Shown here in pieces: positions 16,131 to 23,879 of a stretch of DNA of 64,000 bases; position 1 is the first letter of the stretch; each line of letters opens with the position of its first letter. Source of the DNA: RCIO01 sp965232405. Lineage in GTDB: Bacteria; Pseudomonadota; Alphaproteobacteria; Rhizobiales; Rhizobiaceae. A program made the position numbers and the translations under genes. Location: NCBI GenBank assembly GCA_965232405.1, contig OZ246966.1, forward strand, positions 2,480,001 through 2,544,000, read 5' to 3'. The notes under the pieces were generated by a model. The model did not search any database and had not been told where the DNA came from. It saw nothing but the letters and a program-made list of their open reading frames with translations.

Positions 16131-18512
16131 ATGGCTTCAATCGCCCCTCGTCTTGCCACTGTTCTTGGAGCGGCCTGTCTGACATTGGCGGCAACCTTTC
16201 AGGTTGTTGCCGCGGAGCGCACCATGATCGTGCTGGATGCGTCGGGTTCCATGTGGGGCCAAATCGAGGGTGAAGCCAAGATCAGCATAGCGCGCCGCGT
16301 ATTGTCGGATGTCCTGGGCACGGTGCCCGGTGAAGTCGAACTCGGCCTCATGGCTTATGGCCACCGGCAGAAGGGCCAGTGCAGCGACATTGAAACACTG
16401 GTCGCGCCGACACCGGGAGGTGCTGCGGCCATTTCCAACGCTGCGGAAGGGCTGTCGCCACTCGGCAAGACGCCGCTTACCGCGTCCGTGCGCCGCGCGG
16501 CCGAGGAACTCCGCTTCGAAGAGGACAAGGCAACAGTCGTTCTGATCACCGATGGTGTCGAGACCTGCGAAGCCGACCCGTGCGCTCTGGCACGTGAACT
16601 CGAACGGCTGGGTGTCGACTTTACCGCACATGTCATCGGCTTCGGGCTATCGGCAGATGAAGGGCGTCAGGTCGCCTGCCTCGCGGAAGAAACAGGCGGG
16701 CTCTATCTGCCGGCAGAGAATGCCGAGGCGCTGACTGATGCGCTGACGACGCCGTTTACCGAAATTGCCGAAGCCGCGGCGCCAGAGCCTGAACCGGAGC
16801 CCGAGCCGGTCGAGCGTCCAGAAGCGTCGATCGATGCACCTGAGAGCGTGGAGATCGGGCGTACGTTCACCGTTTCGTGGGAAGGTCCGGCCGAACGGCG
16901 CGACACGATCGAGATCTATGATCCGGATGCCCGGCAGGGCGACGGGTTGCGGCTTGGTGGACGCCGCATCGTCAATGGCGATGTCGACGCCCAGACTGTC
17001 CGGCTGATCGCGCCGGTCAGGCCCGGGAACTATCAGCTTCGCTATATGTGGCAGGGCGACAGCAAGGAACCGCTGGCTACGCGTGTCATCGAGATCGTCG
17101 AAGCGCCTGTTTCGCTGACTGCGCCGGCGAATGTCGAAATCGGCCGAAGCTTTACCGTGGAATGGGTGGGCCCCGGCGCAAGGCGCGATCTGATCCGTAT
17201 ATTCGACCAGGCAGCCCGGCAGGGCGACGGCGAAGTGGTGCGCGGCAAGCGACTGGTCAATGACGACTTCGACAACCGCAAGGTGACTCTGCTGGCTCCG
17301 GCGGAACCCGGCTTCTATCAACTGCAATATTACAGCGGCGACGGCAACGAGGTGCTCGCCTCGCGCGAGATCGAGGTGCTTGAAGCGCCGGTGTCGCTCG
17401 ACGCGCCCGACGAGGTCGCGATGGGTAGAACCTTTACCGTGGGTTGGGAGGGGCCGGGCGCGCGCCGCGACCAGATCGAGATATTCGACGAGGCGGCGGA
17501 TGCAGGGCGCGGCAGGCGCGTTTCGTCAAAGCGCATCGTCAATGGGGACATGGATGCGCAGACGGTCGAACTGACTGCACCGGCCAAGCCCGGCTCTTAC
17601 ATTCTGCGCTACTACAATGGCGACAACAGCGCAGTGCTTGCGACCCGACCGCTGAGCGTGATTGAGACGGCAGTGTCGCTCGATGCGCCTGACGAGGCCG
17701 GAATGGGCATGACGTTCACCGTCAGATGGGAAGGCCCCGGCGCGCGTCGCGACCGTGTCGAGTTGTTTAATCCCGAAGCGGACGCCGGCCGCGGCAAGGT
17801 TGTCTTCTACAAGCGTATCGTGAATGGCGACATGGATGCGCGGACCGTCGATCTGGTCGCCCCGACGGATACCGGTGCCTACGAACTGCGCTATTTCAAC
17901 GGTGACAGCAGCGTGGTTCTGGCCACCCGTCCCATCTCGATCGTCGGCGTGGAGGTGTCGCTGGATGCACCCGATACCGCGAAGATGGGTTACCAGATCC
18001 AGGTGAAATGGCAGGGGCCGGGCGCAAGGCGTGATGAGATCGAGTTGTTTGATGCGCAAGCGCAGGCCGGGCGTGGCAAGGTTCTGGTTTCCAAGCGTAT
18101 CGTGAATGGCGATATTGATGCGCGGACCGTCGACCTGGTCGTTCCCGCCTTACCCGGCACATATGAGCTTCGCTATTTCAATGGCGACAGCCGCGAAGTG
18201 CTTGCGACCCGCCCGATCACCGTGGAGGAAGTGCCGGTGTCGCTCGACGCCCCTTCGTCGGTTACGGCCGGCGAACCGTTCGAAGCCAGTTGGGTCGGTC
18301 CAGGCGCCTATCGCGACCAGGTCGAGCTATTTGACCCGGAGGCGCAAGGTGGACGCGGCAAGGTTCTCGCTTCAACGCGCCTGGTCAATGGCGACTATGA
18401 CGCGAAGAGCGTTCGGCTGAGGGCACCTGCCGAGCCGGGATTGTATCGTCTCCGGTATTTTAATGGCGACAGCCGGCTGGTGCTGTTCGAGACCGATATC
18501 AGCGTCGAATAG
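16131..18512 (+). CDS. Exported VWA-domain protein with six 94-residue repeats
   Basis: Protein of 793 residues, probably periplasmic or surface-bound. A signal peptide (about 1-28, ending VVAAERT) is followed by a von Willebrand A domain (about 30-215) with a complete metal-ion-dependent adhesion site: D36-x-S38-x-S40 in LDASGSMWG, T114 in LGKTPLT and D141 in LITDGVE. A Pro/Glu linker (PEPEPEPEPVE) comes next. From residue 232 to the end there are six tandem repeats of exactly 94 residues, each with a core like FTVxWEGPGARRDxIEIFD, a KRIVNGDMDA element and YELRYFNGDS, probably beta-sandwich modules. ATG 16131 has GGAAGGATAC before it. The gene lies just upstream of an ECF sigma operon. Function unknown; a binding or envelope-sensing role is inference. 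Confidence 0.88.
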   Translation: MASIAPRLATVLGAACLTLAATFQVVAAERTMIVLDASGSMWGQIEGEAKISIARRVLSDVLGTVPGEVELGLMAYGHRQKGQCSDIETLVAPTPGGAAAISNAAEGLSPLGKTPLTASVRRAAEELRFEEDKATVVLITDGVETCEADPCALARELERLGVDFTAHVIGFGLSADEGRQVACLAEETGGLYLPAENAEALTDALTTPFTEIAEAAAPEPEPEPEPVERPEASIDAPESVEIGRTFTVSWEGPAERRDTIEIYDPDARQGDGLRLGGRRIVNGDVDAQTVRLIAPVRPGNYQLRYMWQGDSKEPLATRVIEIVEAPVSLTAPANVEIGRSFTVEWVGPGARRDLIRIFDQAARQGDGEVVRGKRLVNDDFDNRKVTLLAPAEPGFYQLQYYSGDGNEVLASREIEVLEAPVSLDAPDEVAMGRTFTVGWEGPGARRDQIEIFDEAADAGRGRRVSSKRIVNGDMDAQTVELTAPAKPGSYILRYYNGDNSAVLATRPLSVIETAVSLDAPDEAGMGMTFTVRWEGPGARRDRVELFNPEADAGRGKVVFYKRIVNGDMDARTVDLVAPTDTGAYELRYFNGDSSVVLATRPISIVGVEVSLDAPDTAKMGYQIQVKWQGPGARRDEIELFDAQAQAGRGKVLVSKRIVNGDIDARTVDLVVPALPGTYELRYFNGDSREVLATRPITVEEVPVSLDAPSSVTAGEPFEASWVGPGAYRDQVELFDPEAQGGRGKVLASTRLVNGDYDAKSVRLRAPAEPGLYRLRYFNGDSRLVLFETDISVE
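16824..18509 (+). repeat. Six in-frame tandem repeats with an exact 282-bp period
   Basis: Units begin at 16824, 17106, 17388, 17670, 17952 and 18234, each 282 bp (94 codons); the last one lacks only the final codons. Units 3, 4 and 5 are the most alike at DNA level around the GTCAATGG(C/G)GA and CGCATCGT segments, pointing to recent internal duplication. Units 1 and 6 are the most divergent. No indel breaks the period. All six lie within the VWA protein gene. Confidence 0.93.
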
Positions 18513-18621
18513 CGAGAATGGGGGCCGGATGGTTTGCGTCTGGCCTGTACCCGCTCAGCGCTCTACTATGAAACCTGGCTTGGCGGTCGCCGCGGGGCGG
18601 CCGTTGGCATGGTTCGAATTT

Positions 18622-18653
18622 TTCGTTGAACCTTTTTGCACGGCACCGCGACC
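18622..18653 (+). promoter_or_regulatory. Putative ECF-sigma promoter, copy 1, before the sigma gene
   Basis: TTCGTTGAACCTTTTTGC is followed after a short GC spacer by CCGCGACC. The -35-like TGAACC begins at 18627 and the -10-like CGCGACC at 18647. The same block recurs at 21506-21537 with identical spacing and 27 of 32 bases alike. It sits about 17-23 bp before the likely start of the ECF sigma gene, as expected for autoregulation. Confidence 0.7.
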
Positions 18654-18669
18654 AATGGGGGAGTTGACG

Positions 18670-19248
18670 GTGAACAGGATGCAGACTTCCGGCGCCGTCG
18701 AAGATGAAACCCTGCTCGCGCAGATTGCGGGCGGCGACAAGGAGGCCATGCATGTCTTCTACCGGCGGCACCAGAAGGCCGTGTTTCGCTTCGTGCTGCG
18801 CTTCGTGCGCGACGAAGCCACGGCCGAGGATGTCGCCAACGATGTGTTCATCGATGTCTATCGCCAGGCCGGCAAATTCGAAGGCCGGTCGAAGCCGACA
18901 ACCTGGCTTCTCGGCATGGCCCGGTTCAAGGCGCTGTCTGAACGCCGCAAACGGCGCGACAACACCGACAGCGACGACGTGCTGGAGGCAATGGAAGACG
19001 ATGCCGACACGCCAGAGGTCGTTGCCCAGAAACGCAGCAAGGCGGACGCACTGCGCGCCTGTATCGACAGGCTGTCCGACGAACATCGGGAGGTGATTGA
19101 TCTGGTTTTTTATCACGGCAAATCGATCAGGGAGATCAGCGAGATTGCCGGAATACCGGAGAACACCGTGAAGACGAGGGCTTTTCATGCCCGCAAGCAA
19201 TTGGCCCTTCTGTTGGAAGAGGAAGGAATTGATCGAGGCTGGCCATGA
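18670..19248 (+). CDS. ECF-type RNA polymerase sigma factor
   Basis: Sigma-70 family factor of the extracytoplasmic-function group, 192 residues from the GTG at 18670. Region 2 spans about 23-100 (FYRRHQKAVFRFVLRFVRD, then EDVANDVFIDVYRQA and PTTWLLGMARF). Region 4 spans about 130-185 (LSDEHREVIDLVFYHGKSI, then IPENTVKTRAFHARKQL). There is no region 1 or 3. Start choice: GGGGGAG precedes GTG 18670 by eight bases; ATG 18679 and ATG 18655 are in-frame alternatives. The longer open frame from 18463 would overlap the VWA gene. The stop overlaps the anti-sigma start as ATGA. A putative self-recognised promoter lies just upstream. Confidence 0.93.
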   Translation: MNRMQTSGAVEDETLLAQIAGGDKEAMHVFYRRHQKAVFRFVLRFVRDEATAEDVANDVFIDVYRQAGKFEGRSKPTTWLLGMARFKALSERRKRRDNTDSDDVLEAMEDDADTPEVVAQKRSKADALRACIDRLSDEHREVIDLVFYHGKSIREISEIAGIPENTVKTRAFHARKQLALLLEEEGIDRGWP

Positions 19249-19928
19249 CCCAGATTGGCGATAAAGAGCGCGACGAGCTTGAGATGCTGATGCCGTGGTA
19301 TGTCAACGGCACGCTGGATGCGGACTCCGTCGAGCGTATCGAGGCCGCGCTCGAACACGACCCGGCACTGCAACGCAGTCTCGAAGTGCTGACGCAGGAT
19401 CGTGAGGCGGTTCTGGAACTGGCCGATGCAGACGATGCTCCGGCTTCCATGGAAGCGCGCTTCATGGCGCAGCTCGACGCAGAGCCCGCGGTCGGTTCAA
19501 TGCGCGCTCCGTCGCAATCGTCCGCGCCCGACCTGTTGTCGCGCGTCGGAATCTGGGTTGGCGACATCGTGGCGGCGATGACGCCACCGCGCCTTGCGGT
19601 CGTGGCCGCCGCCGCGTGTCTGCTGGTGGTTGCGCAGTCAGGCGTGATCATTTCCATGCTGGGCGACGGCAGCGGTTTTGAAACGGCCTCGGGACCCGGT
19701 GGGGAAGCAGGCGGAACGGCCGTGCTGGTACAGTTTGCACCGGACGCGGAGCTGTCTGACATTGCGATGTTCCTGGAAACCCAAGGCGCGCGGATTGCGG
19801 ATGGTCCGTTGCCGGGCGGCATGTTCCGACTGGAATTTCACGCAGCTGACGAACGGTCGGCTGCGGAACTCGCAGCGCTTCTGCGCACTGAACCCGGCCT
19901 GTTCGGGCTCGTTCTACCCGGCAATTAA
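19245..19928 (+). CDS. Membrane anti-sigma factor with inhibitor-like periplasmic domain
   Basis: Partner of the sigma factor, translated from an ATGA overlap, 227 residues. The cytoplasmic N-terminus has the anti-sigma helical pattern ERDELEMLMPWYVNGTLDAD, without the His/Cys zinc ligands of zf-HC2 proteins. One membrane segment lies at about 117-139 (AVVAAAACLLVVAQSGVII). After a Gly-rich linker, the last 70 residues, beginning VLVQFAPDAELSDIAMFL, alternate strands and helices like a peptidase-inhibitor I9 / subtilase propeptide domain (inference from pattern). This placement, just before a subtilase gene, suggests the periplasmic domain could contact that protease. Anti-sigma role: strong by context. 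Confidence 0.82.
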   Translation: MTQIGDKERDELEMLMPWYVNGTLDADSVERIEAALEHDPALQRSLEVLTQDREAVLELADADDAPASMEARFMAQLDAEPAVGSMRAPSQSSAPDLLSRVGIWVGDIVAAMTPPRLAVVAAAACLLVVAQSGVIISMLGDGSGFETASGPGGEAGGTAVLVQFAPDAELSDIAMFLETQGARIADGPLPGGMFRLEFHAADERSAAELAALLRTEPGLFGLVLPGN

Positions 19929-20000
19929 GGTGCTCTGTGTGACCGGTCACGCAATTGCCCCCATTCGCTGGCACAACATTACGTTGGGTAAGGAGGCATT

Positions 20001-21443
20001 ATGAAACGGTTCCCGAAGAGCTCTCGGCGTCTGCAGACAGGATGGGTCGTTGCGGTTCCGCTTTGTTGCGTCGTGGCGCTTTCAGTTCCGGCGGCATTGG
20101 CCAACGATTCTGGTGGCGCGCCCTTGCCGGCGTACACTGGCGACCCGGTGAAGAAGCCGGCTGCAAAGAAGGCGACCCCGGCCAAGTCTGGCGGGACCGC
20201 GTTCGGATCGCTGCTGAAGCGGCTGTTCAATCTCGAAGAGGAGGTGGCGGAAGCGCCGGCCCGTACGCAGCGTCGGGTGCGTCGCTTCCTGCCGCGTGAG
20301 TCGGCGCCGAGCGGCGCGCCACCGCAGGGTGAAGAACGTTTCGCGCCTGACCTGGTTATCGTCCGTTATCAGTTGAATGCCCCGCGTAGCCGCATGGATT
20401 CACTTGTGCGCCGTATAGGCAGTGTACGCCATCTCGATGCGCGCACCTTCCGTCTCGCCGGCGTGACCGTGCATCTTTACGAGATAATCGACGGAAGTTC
20501 GGTTGCCGAGGTGGTTGAAACCTTCGAAGCCGATTCCACGGTCGTCTATGCGCAGCCGAACTATGAGTACATCGGTGCACAATCGACTGCAGCGGCTGCT
20601 CCAAACCCGCAATATGCGCTGGAAAGGCTGGCAATCACCGAAGCTCATGCGCTCGCAACCGGTGAGGGAGTGCCCATTGCCGTCATCGATTCACAAATCG
20701 ATGCCGCTCACGCCGAGTTTGCCGGCACAAATATCGAAATGATCGATGCGACAGGCGACGGCACCAACGATGCCGATGCGCATGGCACATCCATTGCGGG
20801 GATCATTGCAGCGCAGGGAACGCTTACCGGCATTGCTCCCAAGGCAAGCCTGGTCGGAATTCGGGCCTTCCTGCCCGACAGTCAGGGTTCGGCGCGCAGC
20901 ACGACATGGCGTATTGCCGCCTCGCTGGATGCTGCCTGGCAGGCGGGGGCGAGGGTGGTAAACATGAGCTTCGCCGGTCCGCAGGATCCACTCGTCGGCG
21001 ACGCGATTGCCGGCGCGTCGCGACGCGGGATGATCGGTGTTGCGGCAGCAGGCAATGACGGCCCCCAGGCGCAGCCGCTTTATCCTGCCGCCTATCCGGG
21101 CGTGATCGCGGTTACCGCTGTCGACAAGGACGACTCTGTCTATGACCATGCCAACCGGGGAGACTACATTGCCCTGGCAGCGCCCGGCGTGGACATTCTC
21201 GCGCCGGTTCCGGGCAATGGCTACAACATAAGCTCGGGTACCTCGCTGGCCGCGGCCCATGTCAGCGGGCTGGCTGCACTGGTTCTCAGCCGAGATCCCG
21301 ACATGACCGCCGAGGAAGTTGCCGACGTTCTGTCATCGTCTGCCGCCGATCTCGGCGAACCCGGGCTCGATGCCGTGTTCGGAGCCGGATTGCCCGATGC
21401 GGTGACGGTGCTGAACACTGGAACGAAAAAAATCTCGAACTAA
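20001..21443 (+). CDS. Exported subtilisin-like serine protease (S8 family)
   Basis: Secreted serine endopeptidase of 480 residues. The signal peptide is WVVAVPLCCVVALSVPAALA. A Lys/Ala-rich spacer and an I9-like propeptide region follow, with LVIVRYQLNAPRSRMDSLVR at about 115-135, running to about 190. The catalytic domain is complete: Asp230 in AVIDSQID, His261 in DAHGTSIAG, oxyanion Asn352 in AAAGNDGP and Ser415 in SSGTSLAAAHVSG. The start ATG has TAAGGAGG eight bases upstream. It is 72 bp after the anti-sigma gene, in the same direction, and ends at a strong terminator, so it is probably the last gene of the sigma/anti-sigma/protease operon. The target protein is unknown; the anti-sigma factor is a candidate. 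Confidence 0.92.
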   Translation: MKRFPKSSRRLQTGWVVAVPLCCVVALSVPAALANDSGGAPLPAYTGDPVKKPAAKKATPAKSGGTAFGSLLKRLFNLEEEVAEAPARTQRRVRRFLPRESAPSGAPPQGEERFAPDLVIVRYQLNAPRSRMDSLVRRIGSVRHLDARTFRLAGVTVHLYEIIDGSSVAEVVETFEADSTVVYAQPNYEYIGAQSTAAAAPNPQYALERLAITEAHALATGEGVPIAVIDSQIDAAHAEFAGTNIEMIDATGDGTNDADAHGTSIAGIIAAQGTLTGIAPKASLVGIRAFLPDSQGSARSTTWRIAASLDAAWQAGARVVNMSFAGPQDPLVGDAIAGASRRGMIGVAAAGNDGPQAQPLYPAAYPGVIAVTAVDKDDSVYDHANRGDYIALAAPGVDILAPVPGNGYNISSGTSLAAAHVSGLAALVLSRDPDMTAEEVADVLSSSAADLGEPGLDAVFGAGLPDAVTVLNTGTKKISN

Positions 21444-21469
21444 TTTTCTTTATAATTCAGTTAGTTAGA

Positions 21470-21499
21470 ATGTCGGAACTTCTGTTCCGGCATTTTTTT
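21470..21499 (+). terminator. Rho-independent terminator after the subtilase gene
   Basis: ATGTCGGAAC / TTCT / GTTCCGGCAT forms a 10-bp stem with one G-U pair, followed by seven T. It lies 26 bp past the protease stop and ends the sigma operon, leaving the small-protein gene at 21605 to its own promoter. Confidence 0.9.
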
Positions 21500-21505
21500 C
21501 GTGCC

Positions 21506-21537
21506 TTCGCTGAACCTTTTTGCGCGCTGCCGCGACC
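21506..21537 (+). promoter_or_regulatory. Putative ECF-sigma promoter, copy 2, before the small exported protein
   Basis: TTCGCTGAACCTTTTTGC followed by CCGCGACC reproduces the block at 18622-18653, with TGAACC at 21511 and CGCGACC at 21531 (the same 20-base offset). It begins seven bases after the T run of the preceding terminator, exactly where a promoter is needed, and lies 68 bp before the ATG at 21605. Confidence 0.7.
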
Positions 21538-21604
21538 TACGAATGTGAGCCAGAGAGGCTCTCCAACAGGAACACCGGCAAAGCTTAAAGGAAGGAAGAC
21601 ACCA

Positions 21605-22000
21605 ATGTTCAAGAAAACCCTCACCACGGCCATCGTTTCCGGCATTCTTCTCACGGGCGCCATGGGCGGCAGCTCGTTGGCAATGGACGGCGGTGGCGGC
21701 CACTTCGACTGGGCGCAATCTCAGGACCGCAAGGGCACCACGGTTACATCCCGTTCGAATGGCGACGGCACCCGCACAGTGACCACCCGCGACCGCAACG
21801 GCAAGGTTCTCAAGAAGAAGGTCGTCGGCAAGAAGAAGGGCAAGAAGGCCAAGAAGGTTGTTCGCCGCAAGAGCCGCCCGTGGGCCAGCGCCTACGACCC
21901 GGCAACCGGCACCCGCACGACCTCGGTCGGCAACGGAGACGGCACCCGCACGGTTATCACATTCGGCCCCTTCGGGATTGGCATCGGCATCTCCCGCTAA
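21605..22000 (+). CDS. Small exported basic protein, probable ECF regulon member
   Basis: Protein of 131 residues. The signal peptide is FKKTLTTAIVSGILLTG, with a likely cut after SSLA. The mature part holds two copies of a NGDGTRTV motif (SNGDGTRTVTTRD and GNGDGTRTVITFG) around a very basic core, KKKVVGKKKGKKAKKVVRRK, and ends GPFGIGIGISR. ATG 21605 was chosen because AAAGGAAGGAAG lies eight bases upstream and a signal peptide starts there; the frame is open back to 21470. No family recognised. It has its own promoter matching that of the ECF sigma gene, so it is probably induced with it. A polyanion- or envelope-binding role would fit the charge but is speculation. Confidence 0.78.
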   Translation: MFKKTLTTAIVSGILLTGAMGGSSLAMDGGGGHFDWAQSQDRKGTTVTSRSNGDGTRTVTTRDRNGKVLKKKVVGKKKGKKAKKVVRRKSRPWASAYDPATGTRTTSVGNGDGTRTVITFGPFGIGIGISR

Positions 22001-22020
22001 GCGCCGCCGACCTCCAGTGA

Positions 22021-22052
22021 AAAAGCCCGCCAGTTCCCGGCGGGCTTTTTTC
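22021..22052 (+). terminator. Rho-independent terminator after the small basic protein
   Basis: GCCCGCC / AGTTCCC / GGCGGGC, flanked by A on the left and six T on the right, starts about 20 bp past the stop at 22000. It closes the monocistronic unit. Confidence 0.92.
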
Positions 22053-22158
22053 TTGTGCTGGTTTGCCTGTGCATTCGCCCGCTGCGGCATCGGCGCCATT
22101 GCCCTTGCCAGCCGTTTTCGCTATCAGCGCCACGAGGATCATTCCACGGGGATTGACG

Positions 22159-22386
22159 ATGGCAGACAACACGCCTGCTGGCCCGGTCGAGACCGGCGCC
22201 GCCATGGACTATGAAGAACACGACAAGACCTTCGCGCTTTTCATCGCGCTGGCCAAATATGGTTCGCTGGTTTGCGCCGCGCTGCTGGTTGCGATGGCCT
22301 TCGGGTTCTTCACCAGCGCGGGCTTCTTCTCAGCCACGGTCCTGTTCGTTCTGATCATCGCGGTCGGCGGCTACATCCTGCGCTGA
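22159..22386 (+). CDS. aa3-type cytochrome c oxidase subunit IV family protein
   Basis: Short membrane protein of 75 residues. It has a polar N-terminus, then YEEHDKTFALFIALAKYGSL and two close hydrophobic stretches, the pattern of the small bacterial aa3 oxidase subunit IV (COX4_pro_2 family). ATG 22159 follows ACGGGGATTG; the frame is open further upstream (22063) but without similarity. In related genomes such a gene often stands directly before the pnt transhydrogenase genes, as here. The catalytic oxidase subunits are not in this window. Confidence 0.82.
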   Translation: MADNTPAGPVETGAAMDYEEHDKTFALFIALAKYGSLVCAALLVAMAFGFFTSAGFFSATVLFVLIIAVGGYILR

Positions 22387-22478
22387 CGCATCTTTCGTCA
22401 CTGCGACGGGTATTGTCGGGCGTTGCCGGGCGTGGCTGATATGGCCGTGTGGTCGCAAGCCCGGACGGGAGGGACAGT

Positions 22479-23879
22479 TTGAGCCAAACGATTTTCGTTC
22501 CACGCGAAAGCGGCGCGGGCGAGCCGCGCGTCGCCGCCTCGCCAGAAACGGTCAAGCGGCTTGTGGGTCTCGGTTTCGATATTGTCGTCGAGGCGGGTGC
22601 GGGACTTGCATCGCGCATCACCGACGATGAATTCGCCAAGGCCGGCGCGAAAATCGGAAAGGCTGGCGATGCCGGCAAAGCCGATGTGGTGCTCAAGGTA
22701 CGGCGTCCGTCTTCTGCGGAACTCAAGACCTACAAAAAGGGCGCTGCCGTTCTGGCCTCGATGGACCCCTACGGTAACGAAGGCGACGTCGCTGCGATGG
22801 GCAAGGCCGGCATCTCCGCCTTCGCCATGGAGTTCATGCCGCGCATCACCCGCGCCCAGTCGATGGACGTTCTCTCCAGCCAGGCCAATCTCGCTGGCTA
22901 CCAGGCGGTGATAGACGCAGCCGAAGTCTACGACCGCGCAATGCCGATGATGATGACGGCGGCAGGCACCGTGCCAGCCGCCAAGGTATTCGTTATGGGC
23001 GCCGGTGTGGCTGGCCTTCAGGCGATTGCGACCGCGCGGCGTCTTGGCGCGGTGGTGACAGCAACCGACGTGCGCGCAGCCGCCGGCGAGCAGGTGGCCT
23101 CGCTCGGCGCCAAGTTCGTCATGACGGATGCGCTCAAGGATGCGTCAGGCGAGGGCGGTTATGCACGCGAACTCACCGACGCCGAGAAGAAGGCCCAGGC
23201 CGAACTGGTTGCCGAGCACATCGCCAAGCAGGACATCGTGATCACCACGGCGCTGATCCCCGGCCGCCCAGCGCCAAAGCTGGTCGATGCCGCGATGGTA
23301 AGATCCATGCGTCCTGGTTCCGTCATTGTCGATCTCGCTGTCGAGCGCGGCGGCAATGTCGAAGGCGCGAAGGCGGGCGAGACGGTGACCACCGCCAATG
23401 GCGTGACGATCATCGGCCACCTGAATGTGCCCGGTCGTATCGCGGCATCTGCGTCGCTGCTCTATGCCAAGAACCTCTATGCGTTTCTCGAAACGATGGT
23501 TGACAAGGAGACCAAGGTCTTCTCGATCGACCCGGAAGAGGAACTGGTGAAGGCGACGCTGCTCACCCATGGCGGCGAGGTCGTGCATCCCAATTTCGCC
23601 GGCAACAGCGCAGCGCCCAAGGCGGCGTCCAAACTGGCAGCGAAGAAGCCTGCCGCCAAAAAGGCCGCGCCGAAGGCAGCCGCTGCGAAACCCAAGCCGG
23701 CAGCAGCAGCGTCGGCGGTTGCGGCAAAACAGGACACCGTGTCGGCGCCAGATGCTCCGGCCAAGGCAGAGGCGCCTCTGAAGTCCGGCGCGGTATCCAA
23801 AGGCCCCACAGCGAAGGCGAAGCCGGCGCGCAAGACGACGGCCAGAAAGTCTGCCGCTGCCAAGGGAGGGAAAAGCTGA
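22479..23879 (+). CDS. pntAA: NAD(P) transhydrogenase subunit alpha part 1, with Lys/Ala tail
   Basis: NAD(H)-binding part (domain I) of the proton-translocating transhydrogenase, cytoplasmic, 466 residues. Seen: TIFVPRESGAGEPRVAASPE at the start, MEFMPRITRAQSMDVLSSQA, and the NAD-binding VFVMGAGVAGLQAIATARRLG. TTG 22479 is preferred because GGGAGGG precedes it and the conserved sequence begins there; ATG 22449 is the alternative. Odd feature: the conserved domain ends near residue 380 (VVHPNFAGNSAAPK), and about 85 more residues of Ala/Lys/Pro-rich, histone-H1-like sequence follow (AKKPAAKKAAPKAAAAKPKP and so on). The stop overlaps the next start as TGATG. Confidence 0.95.
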   Translation: MSQTIFVPRESGAGEPRVAASPETVKRLVGLGFDIVVEAGAGLASRITDDEFAKAGAKIGKAGDAGKADVVLKVRRPSSAELKTYKKGAAVLASMDPYGNEGDVAAMGKAGISAFAMEFMPRITRAQSMDVLSSQANLAGYQAVIDAAEVYDRAMPMMMTAAGTVPAAKVFVMGAGVAGLQAIATARRLGAVVTATDVRAAAGEQVASLGAKFVMTDALKDASGEGGYARELTDAEKKAQAELVAEHIAKQDIVITTALIPGRPAPKLVDAAMVRSMRPGSVIVDLAVERGGNVEGAKAGETVTTANGVTIIGHLNVPGRIAASASLLYAKNLYAFLETMVDKETKVFSIDPEEELVKATLLTHGGEVVHPNFAGNSAAPKAASKLAAKKPAAKKAAPKAAAAKPKPAAAASAVAAKQDTVSAPDAPAKAEAPLKSGAVSKGPTAKAKPARKTTARKSAAAKGGKS

